Source of the DNA: Pseudomonadota bacterium | GTDB taxonomy: Bacteria; Pseudomonadota; Gammaproteobacteria; Burkholderiales; Chitinibacteraceae | Direction: 5' to 3' | Assembly: GCA_026399755.1 (NCBI GenBank) | Contig: JAPLQI010000001.1 | Span: forward strand, 1-64,000 | Length of the DNA: 64,000 bases | Shown here: positions 58,586 through 64,000 of the stretch, piece after piece | Numbering within the stretch: position 1 is the stretch's first letter | Layout: every line of letters starts with the position of its first letter | The notes under the pieces: generated by a model | Seen by the model: only the letters and a program-made list of their open reading frames with translations | The model's database searches: none | Told to the model about the DNA's origin: nothing | Program-made: the position numbers and the translations under genes

Positions 58586-60601
58586 TTACCAAATATTAAC
58601 CCGCTTATCTTCACTCCTTAATGTCGATTGGCTGCAGGAAAATGCAGCTGCAAATTCTGGCATATTGGCAAATGGGGCAATCACTCGGTATTTTTCTGGT
58701 GCATGCGGGTCGGTTAAGATTTGCAGGCGTAATGCTTCTGCGCGGGTGTTATTTCTAAAGCTTTGCGCATTGGCAACAAAGAAACGCTGTTCTTGGCTTA
58801 AGCCGTCAATTTGCGCCGGCTGAGGCTTATTAATGAGTGATTTCTTTAATGCCTGAAAAGCAATTTTAAGCCCGCCTAAATCGGCGATATTTTCGCCCGC
58901 AGTGAGTTTTCCATTGATGTGTAGCTTATCAATGGGATTAAATTCATCGAATTGTTTTTCAATTTTGCTAACGCGTGCGGTGAAGTTTTTTCTGTCTTCC
59001 TTCGTCCACCAGCTTTTTAAATTACCATCGCCATCAAATTGGCTGCCTTCATCGTCAAAAGCATGAATTAATTCATGGCCTATTGTGGCACCCGTATTGC
59101 CATAATTGCCGGCGGTATCGGCGGCTACATGAAATAACGGCGCTTGCAAAATACCAGCAGGGAAAACCATTTCATTCATGCTGGCATTGTAATATGCATT
59201 AACGGTGGGAGGCGTCATTCCCCATTCATTACGATCAATCTCCTTACCCAGCTTGGCCAGCTCGCGTTTGAATTCAAATTCACGGCCACGTTTGATATTC
59301 TCAACATAAGACTGCTGATCTATTTGCAAACTACTGTAATCACGCCAAGTATCTGGATAGCCGATTTTAACCACGACTTTGGCTAGTTTTTTTAATGCCT
59401 CTTGCTTAGTTGTGTCCCCCATCCAGTCTAGATTCTGAATACGCTCAGCCATCGCTAGCTTAATATTGGCGACCATTTCCAGTGCTTCAGCTTTGGCGGC
59501 GGGGCTAAAGTATTCAGCTACATACAGCTCACCCAATGCCTCACCTAAGTTTTGATCTAAGCTTTTTAATACCCGTTTCCAGCGAGGGCGTAATTCTTTT
59601 GCGCCTGATAGTGTTTGGCTATAAAAAGAAAAACCGGCATTCACAAAATCAGCGGATAGATATTGGGCGCGGTTGTGTACCAAATGCCAGCGTAAATAAG
59701 CTTTCCAATCGTCCATTGCTACGGTGCTGATGATCTGATTTATATGCTTAAAGAATTGAGGCTGAGCAATATTCATATCTTGAGGCGTACCTATGCCCAA
59801 TTCTTCAAAATATGTTTGCCATGCAAAACGCGGACTTAATTTTTGCAGGTCTTTTATCTTTAGCAAATGATAAGTTGCTTCAGGATCGCGTTGCGCCACC
59901 TGAGTCATTGATACTTTGGCAAGGCCTGTTTCTAAACGCAAAATACGCAGGGCATTTTTTTCTGCTATTGCTGGGCTATCGCCTAATAGGCTAAACATCT
60001 CTAGTAAATGCGCCTTATATTGCTGGAGTAGTTTTTTATGTTTGCTATCGGTTTTTAAATAGTAATCACGGTCCGGCAATCCTAAACCGCCCTGAGATAA
60101 GTCAACAATATAACGAAGCGAATTTTTAGCATCTTGGCCTACATAAAAATTAAATAGCGGATTAACGCCTTCTTTATGCAATTGAGCTAAGACGCGCACC
60201 AAGTCTTGCTGGGTATTTATTGCAGCTATTTGGCTTAAACGCGCCGCCAATGGCGTAGCGCCTTCTGCCTCTAAACGCGCTTCATCCATCCCGCTTAAAT
60301 AAAATGCGCCTACTTTTTGTGTGGAAGGATTCGCACTATTTGATTTAGCCGCAGTTTCAATAATTTTTTTAAGCGCGGTGAGATTGCGCTCAGAAACCTC
60401 ATCATAAGCGCCATATCGGGCACGATCCGCAGGCACAGGATGATCCTCCAGCCATTTACCATTGGCATACTGATAAAAATTACTGCAAGGGTCGGCTGAT
60501 CTATCCATGGTATTGGCTTCGATTACCAAATTATTAGCTTGGCTGAATGTGGAGCCTGCAATAAATAACGCAGCAATGGCGGTGCGGATTGGATTAGGCA
60601 T
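58586..60601 (-). CDS. M13 family zinc metallopeptidase (PepO/neprilysin-like)
   Basis: This 671-residue peptidase is full length for the family. A Sec signal (TAIAALFIAGSTFSQA) is followed by the N-terminal M13 domain (CSNFYQYANGKWLEDHPVPADRARYGAYDEV, 39-69). In the catalytic domain NAYYN (468-472), HELIH (509-513, zinc ligands His509 and His513, base Glu510) and ENIADLGG (Glu570, third ligand) are intact. The C-terminus ends with VNIW. It probably degrades peptides in the periplasm or outside the cell. No neighbouring gene hints at a substrate. Confidence 0.93.
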   Translation of the reverse strand: MPNPIRTAIAALFIAGSTFSQANNLVIEANTMDRSADPCSNFYQYANGKWLEDHPVPADRARYGAYDEVSERNLTALKKIIETAAKSNSANPSTQKVGAFYLSGMDEARLEAEGATPLAARLSQIAAINTQQDLVRVLAQLHKEGVNPLFNFYVGQDAKNSLRYIVDLSQGGLGLPDRDYYLKTDSKHKKLLQQYKAHLLEMFSLLGDSPAIAEKNALRILRLETGLAKVSMTQVAQRDPEATYHLLKIKDLQKLSPRFAWQTYFEELGIGTPQDMNIAQPQFFKHINQIISTVAMDDWKAYLRWHLVHNRAQYLSADFVNAGFSFYSQTLSGAKELRPRWKRVLKSLDQNLGEALGELYVAEYFSPAAKAEALEMVANIKLAMAERIQNLDWMGDTTKQEALKKLAKVVVKIGYPDTWRDYSSLQIDQQSYVENIKRGREFEFKRELAKLGKEIDRNEWGMTPPTVNAYYNASMNEMVFPAGILQAPLFHVAADTAGNYGNTGATIGHELIHAFDDEGSQFDGDGNLKSWWTKEDRKNFTARVSKIEKQFDEFNPIDKLHINGKLTAGENIADLGGLKIAFQALKKSLINKPQPAQIDGLSQEQRFFVANAQSFRNNTRAEALRLQILTDPHAPEKYRVIAPFANMPEFAAAFSCSQSTLRSEDKRVNIW

Positions 60602-60690
60602 AGCGCATCTTATTCATTAAGGGATTGGCCCTAAATTTACGTGGCCATGCTATTTAAATATATTGGGGAAGAACGGAAGTATATAAAAAT

Positions 60691-60716
60691 GGCCACTCCA
60701 GTGAGTGGCCTTTTTT
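60691..60716. terminator. Terminator downstream of the arsR-type gene
   Basis: GGCCACT pairs with AGTGGCC around a 6-base loop. T residues follow on the plus strand and A residues precede on the plus strand (T on the minus strand), so it can end the minus-strand ArsR gene just above. Confidence 0.8.
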
Positions 60717-61032
60717 AATTCTCTGGCTCCTTTGCAATTAGGGCAAGTAAGCCGGGAAAGCGTTGTTCAATGTCGGCACGACGTAGGCAAGCAAGGCTCT
60801 TATTGCCATGATCTACCTGTCGGATTAAGCCTGCTTCGCGCAGTGTACGGAAGTGATGGGAGCGGGTGGTTTTACTTAACGTTAAGCCAAAGGATGAGCA
60901 GTGTCGCTCCGCACCATCCACATCAAGTAGCAGGGCTTTAATGATTTTTCGTCTTGTTGAATCAGCCAATGCCGCGAGCACTTTACCTAGTGTGATTTCT
61001 TCTAGTTCAGGGTGTCCTTGATCGTCTGGCAT
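60715..61032 (-). CDS. ArsR-family transcriptional regulator
   Basis: This is a 105-residue winged-helix repressor. TLGKVLAALADSTRRKIIKALL (about 14-35) and LSKTTRSHHFRTLREAGLIRQ (51-71) form the DNA-binding helix-turn-helix of the ArsR/HTH_20 class. No metal-binding Cys cluster such as CxCxxC is present; the single Cys pair is HCSS and CLRR. It is divergent from the MFS gene at 61327. AAGGAG precedes the ATG. A perfect palindrome between the genes is a candidate operator. Confidence 0.88.
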   Translation of the reverse strand: MPDDQGHPELEEITLGKVLAALADSTRRKIIKALLLDVDGAERHCSSFGLTLSKTTRSHHFRTLREAGLIRQVDHGNKSLACLRRADIEQRFPGLLALIAKEPEN

Positions 61033-61089
61033 GGCAGCTCCTTGTGAATTTATTTGACATATTTATGTGTGGTGAGGTAAAAATAAAAC

Positions 61090-61107
61090 GTTCTATTGAA
61101 ATAGAAC
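61090..61107. promoter_or_regulatory. Candidate ArsR-type operator
   Basis: GTTCTATT and AATAGAAC form a perfect 8-bp dyad with a 2-base spacer, 58 bases before the ArsR start and 220 bases before the MFS start. The compact dyad is the type bound by ArsR dimers. Confidence 0.55.
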
Positions 61108-61326
61108 CTATTACTTACGTTGAGCGATGCGTTCGTAGTGGAAAAATATTAGCTAAAGGCAAGCTTCAATTTTATTAATTGCAATGGAGTCCGCACGCAT
61201 ACCAAGGTTAAAACTTGCAACTCCAACTGAAGAAGTGCCTTGGGTGCAGAGAACAATCCTGCGTCGTCCTACTAGTCTGCCTGTGCGTTGGGCTTCATTC
61301 TGTTAGTTCTAAAACAGGAAAACTCC

Positions 61327-62865
61327 TTGAAAAATTCATTCTCAGATAAAGGCTTGCTAGCCGTTATTTTGCTGGCTATTTTTGTGGTTCCTAGCTCTAT
61401 TTCTGGCACTGCTGTGGCTTTACCCGAGATAGGAATTGACACGCACGCATCATTAACTAGCCTGCAATGGGTCGTCAATGCCTTTAACTTAACCTTTGCT
61501 TGCTTCACTTTGGCATGGGGTGCTTTGGCTGATAAATTTGGTCGTAAACGCTGCTTTATGAGCGGGGCCGTGTTGTATTCCCTTGCTTCTTTATTGTCGG
61601 CGCTTGCGGTAAACCCAATGATGCTGGATGTAGCAAGAGCGCTAGCGGGTGTAGGGGCTGCCGCCATTTTTTCCTGCGGTATTGCTATTTTATCGACTCA
61701 TTTTGATGGTCCTGCTCGGATGCGCGCATTTGGATTATTTGGCACGGTTGCTGGGCTTGGAGTAAGTCTTGGGCCGACAATCTCGGGTCTTTTGCTTGAT
61801 AGCGTAGGTTGGCGTGCAATTTTTTGGACACATACAGTGGCCTTAGCCTTGGTGCTTTTAGGTAGCCCTTTGATTCCCCGTGATAGCCCATCAAAACAGG
61901 GGCTTAGCCGCTTTGACTCTTTTGGTGCCGTATTGTTTATTTTGTCTTTGTTTGCGCTGATGATGGCAATCGTTCAAGGTTCACAGTGGGGATGGGGCAG
62001 TGGCGGCGTGCGTGGCCTTGTTGTAACGTTTGCTGTTTTATTGGCGGTATTTGTTTGGCAAGAGCGCCGTCATTTACATCCTATGCTTGATTTGTCTTTA
62101 CTTAGCAATGGCCCATTTGTGGGGCTGGCCTTGGTCACCGTTGCCGCATCGTTTGGTTTTGTTACCTTGTTGACCTATTTACCGAGCTATTTAGGCGGTG
62201 TGCTAAGGCTGACTTCTACCCATGCAGGCTTAGCGATGCTGTTGCTGACTATGCCAATGTTGGTGTGTCCAATATTGGCAGGCAAAGTGGTTTCTCGTGG
62301 TGTGGCCTCTTCAAGCGTGTTAAATGTGAGTTTATTGTGCTTGTTGGTCGGCGTGCTTACTTTGGCTTATATCAGCCATCCAAGTGTGGAGTTATGGCAG
62401 TTGGCAGTGCCGCTATTGTTGGTTGGGGCAGGCATGGGGCTATCGGCTGGTTTGGTCGATGGGATGGCGCTAGCAACGGTGCCAGAGCAAAAAGTAGGGA
62501 TGGCCGCAGGCCTGCTCAATACCTTCCGTTTGGGGAGTGAGGCGATTGCGGTGGCGCTTTATGGCTCGTTACTAGCGACATTACTACGCAATAAATTGCC
62601 AGATACACTTTCTGCTTACACAGATGATTCGGGTGTACTTACAAAATGGATTGATGATGTTGCCGCAGGTAATTTAGATACGCCGATGCAGGGTGTGGTT
62701 GCTACTCAGGCAGATGCGATGCAAGGTTTGTTAATTACTGCTTATGACGGTGCATTTCATAGTGTGCTATGGGTGTTAGCGGCGGTAATTTTTGGTTTAA
62801 CTCTTTTAATTTCTTATTTAATTCGCCAGCGTAAAGCATTTATTTTAGCTAGCCAAACACCATAG
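61327..62865 (+). CDS. MFS multidrug transporter, 14-TM DHA2 (EmrB/QacA) type
   Basis: This 512-residue transporter has about fourteen hydrophobic segments. The early LPEIGIDTHASLTSLQWVVNAFNLTFA (helix 1-2), GALADKFGRKRCFMSG (motif A) and the helix 5 motif FGTVAGLGVSLGPTISGLLLDSVGWRAIFW (motif C) are the DHA2 drug:H+ antiporter pattern. The start is TTG at 61327 with AGGA 7 bases upstream; a TTG 13 codons upstream is less likely. It is divergent from an ArsR-type regulator, which probably represses it. Confidence 0.88.
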   Translation: MKNSFSDKGLLAVILLAIFVVPSSISGTAVALPEIGIDTHASLTSLQWVVNAFNLTFACFTLAWGALADKFGRKRCFMSGAVLYSLASLLSALAVNPMMLDVARALAGVGAAAIFSCGIAILSTHFDGPARMRAFGLFGTVAGLGVSLGPTISGLLLDSVGWRAIFWTHTVALALVLLGSPLIPRDSPSKQGLSRFDSFGAVLFILSLFALMMAIVQGSQWGWGSGGVRGLVVTFAVLLAVFVWQERRHLHPMLDLSLLSNGPFVGLALVTVAASFGFVTLLTYLPSYLGGVLRLTSTHAGLAMLLLTMPMLVCPILAGKVVSRGVASSSVLNVSLLCLLVGVLTLAYISHPSVELWQLAVPLLLVGAGMGLSAGLVDGMALATVPEQKVGMAAGLLNTFRLGSEAIAVALYGSLLATLLRNKLPDTLSAYTDDSGVLTKWIDDVAAGNLDTPMQGVVATQADAMQGLLITAYDGAFHSVLWVLAAVIFGLTLLISYLIRQRKAFILASQTP

Positions 62866-62880
62866 TTAGTTATCTTAAGC

Positions 62881-62915
62881 AAAAGGCTAGTTCATTATTT
62901 GGACTGGCCTTTTTG
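62881..62915 (+). terminator. Terminator after the MFS transporter gene
   Basis: AAAAGGCTAGT pairs with ACTGGCCTTTT (one G-T pair) around an 11-base loop, with T residues after it. Confidence 0.82.
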
Positions 62916-62955
62916 TTGATGAGGGGGAAAAGTAATCGTTGCCATTGATTTGATA

Positions 62956-62990
62956 CTCAAATATAGTTGTAAAACGCAACTACATTTGAG
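62956..62990. promoter_or_regulatory. Palindromic MarR-type operator at the start of the MarR-GNAT gene
   Basis: CTCAAATATAGTTG and CAACTACATTTGAG form 14-bp arms with one mismatch around a 7-base spacer. The right arm ends 5 bases before the ATG, so a bound dimer would cover the ribosome-binding region and probably the promoter. Auto-repression is inferred. Confidence 0.7.
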
Positions 62991-62995
62991 CCGGT

Positions 62996-63907
62996 ATGAA
63001 TTCAAGATCACTAAGAGCCCTGTCTCGGGATATTGTCCGTGAATTAGGTGTGTTTTCTAAAAAGTGCGGCAAGGTCGATCTGAGCCCGGTTGAGGCGCAT
63101 ATTTTGATTGAGCTGGAGCAGGCCATGCAGACCAATTTGCAATTGGCTGAGCGTTTGCGTATCGATAAATCTAATATCAGTCGCACACTGCAAAAATTAG
63201 CGGAAGAGGGGCTGATTCAATGGCAGGCCCATGCCAGCGATAAACGCAGTAAGCAGGCGGCTTTAACTTTGGCTGGACGGGATGTTTTGCGTGCTGTGCA
63301 TGCTGAATACGATGTGGAAATTGAATGCGTTTTACAGCAGCTTGATTCGGCTGAACAGCAGCGCTTACAGGAGGGGCTGGATTTATACCGGCAGGCTTTA
63401 AACGCGGCGCGTGCGCAGCAGGGCTATCAAATACGCTTGATGGCAGAGGCGGATAATGCTGCGCTTGCGGCGGTGATTCGGCAGGTGTCTGCTGAGCATG
63501 GCTTGAGTGAAGAGCAGGGTTATGGCGTGGCAGACCCGCATTTGGATCAGCTTTATCCGTGTTATCAGCAAGCTGGGGCGGCTTATTGGGTGATTCAAAA
63601 AGAGACGGGAGCATTATTAGGCGGTGCAGGAATTGCGCCGCTGGCCGGGGCAGATACATCGGTGTGTGAATTGCAAAAGATGTATTTATTAAATGATTGC
63701 CGAGGCTTGGGGCTGGGAAAGCGTTTACTGATGATGGCTTGCGATTTTGCTAAGCGTGCAGGCTATCAGCAGTGTTATTTAGAAACCACGGCTAGCTTGC
63801 CAGCCGCGTTGGCCCTGTATACAAAAATGGGCTTTAGGCAGATTGCTCAGCCTATGGGGGAAACGGGTCATCACTCTTGTGAGATTTTTATGCTGCGGGA
63901 TCTATAA
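62996..63907 (+). CDS. MarR-type regulator fused to a GNAT acetyltransferase
   Basis: This 303-residue two-domain protein has a MarR winged helix in residues 1-140 (VDLSPVEAHILIELEQ, then QLAERLRIDKSNISRTLQKLAEEGLI, then the wing DKRSKQAALTLAGR). A complete GNAT domain follows at 145-303 (IRLMAEADNAALAAVIRQ, then LQKMYLLNDCRGLGLGKRLLMMA, whose RGLGLGKR is the acetyl-CoA loop, and LYTKMGFRQ). Such fusions are known, and their acetyl acceptors mostly are not. The operator just upstream suggests self-control. The ribosome-binding site is weak (GAGCCGGT). Confidence 0.9.
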   Translation: MNSRSLRALSRDIVRELGVFSKKCGKVDLSPVEAHILIELEQAMQTNLQLAERLRIDKSNISRTLQKLAEEGLIQWQAHASDKRSKQAALTLAGRDVLRAVHAEYDVEIECVLQQLDSAEQQRLQEGLDLYRQALNAARAQQGYQIRLMAEADNAALAAVIRQVSAEHGLSEEQGYGVADPHLDQLYPCYQQAGAAYWVIQKETGALLGGAGIAPLAGADTSVCELQKMYLLNDCRGLGLGKRLLMMACDFAKRAGYQQCYLETTASLPAALALYTKMGFRQIAQPMGETGHHSCEIFMLRDL

Positions 63908-63908
63908 A

Positions 63909-63940
63909 AAAACCCCGCCTTTAAAAAAGACGGGGTTTTG
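63909..63940. terminator. Bidirectional terminator between the MarR-GNAT gene and the next gene
   Basis: AAAACCCCG pairs with CGGGGTTTT around a 13-base loop. A residues precede and T residues follow, so it can serve both the plus-strand gene and the minus-strand gene at 63958. Confidence 0.85.
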
Positions 63941-63957
63941 TATCACGAGTGCAGCGT

Positions 63958-64000
63958 TTACTTCTTAGCTACATGATGGCCGCCAAAGGCATTGCGCATC
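63958..64000 (-). CDS. Probable 3' end of a 6-phosphogluconate dehydrogenase (partial)
   Basis: Only 13 residues and a TAA are visible on the minus strand: MRNAFGGHHVAKK. The RNxFGGH ending is what I remember of short-form (NAD-type, GntZ/YqeC-like) 6-phosphogluconate dehydrogenases. The frame is open at the window edge. This rests on a very short stretch, so the assignment is tentative, but the bidirectional terminator before it supports a real gene end. Confidence 0.4.
   Translation of the reverse strand, partial: MRNAFGGHHVAKK

Overview
The window looks like chromosomal DNA of a betaproteobacterium of the Neisseriales/Chromobacteriaceae type (Iodobacter- or Chromobacterium-like). This is an inference from the overall gene content: a catecholate siderophore locus, long-form cobalamin-dependent MetH, RsuA, a dpp operon, a PEP-CTERM protein and a TerB/AIM24 cluster. 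I could not run any database search. Coding density is high, with moderate GC and mostly ATG starts. No rRNA, CRISPR array, prophage or complete insertion sequence was seen. The intergenic DNA is unusually rich in dispersed palindromic repeats.

Layout. 1-240: 3' end of a membrane protein. 337-7673: a catecholate (enterobactin-like) iron locus, with fepB and the fepD-fepG-fepC permease/ATPase operon on the minus strand and an entA-PPTase-DUF2218-esterase operon on the plus strand between them. 7826-11213: small conserved genes, tRNA-Gln(UUG), bluB and an orphan zinc-ribbon protein. 11316-18083: metH, a quinone oxidoreductase plus YqiA-type esterase pair, and a DyP peroxidase. 18269-25788: two solitary periplasmic binding proteins, a methyltransferase, a decayed sensor fragment, a patatin-like protein lacking its catalytic residues, and a divergent MBL-fold/LysR pair. 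25796-36220: MFS, YqfB, MarC, a five-gene minus-strand operon (TSUP, NudC, EamA, acetyltransferase, unknown), a GDSL lipoprotein and RsuA. 36333-45037: a 5'-nucleotidase lipoprotein, FecR-domain protein, sugar-type binding protein, adenosine-kinase-like PfkB kinase, ExeM/NucH-type secreted nuclease and an NF038129-like PEP-CTERM protein. 45570-51405: dppABCDF. 51793-58537: a P-loop protein, GNAT protein, binding protein, DEAD-box helicase, then TerB followed by three AIM24-family paralogues. 58586-63907: M13 peptidase, a divergent ArsR/MFS pair and a MarR-GNAT fusion. 63958-64000: probable 3' end of a 6-phosphogluconate dehydrogenase.

How the parts fit. The first 7.7 kb encodes uptake of ferric catecholates together with one biosynthetic step, a carrier-protein activating enzyme and a siderophore-type esterase; the other ent genes must lie elsewhere. 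bluB (lower ligand of B12) and metH (a B12 enzyme) are near neighbours. The 36-45 kb block can be read as an extracellular nucleic-acid scavenging route: nuclease, then 5'-nucleotidase, then nucleoside kinase. The dpp operon is interrupted by a hairpin and two repeat elements at exactly the binding-protein/permease and permease/ATPase boundaries.

The most notable items are the repeat families, the predicted pseudoenzymes (patatin-like, MBL-like), the orphan coiled-coil/zinc-ribbon gene, the triple AIM24 cluster, and several clear palindromic operators next to regulators or iron genes. None of these amounts to proof of a wholly new system.
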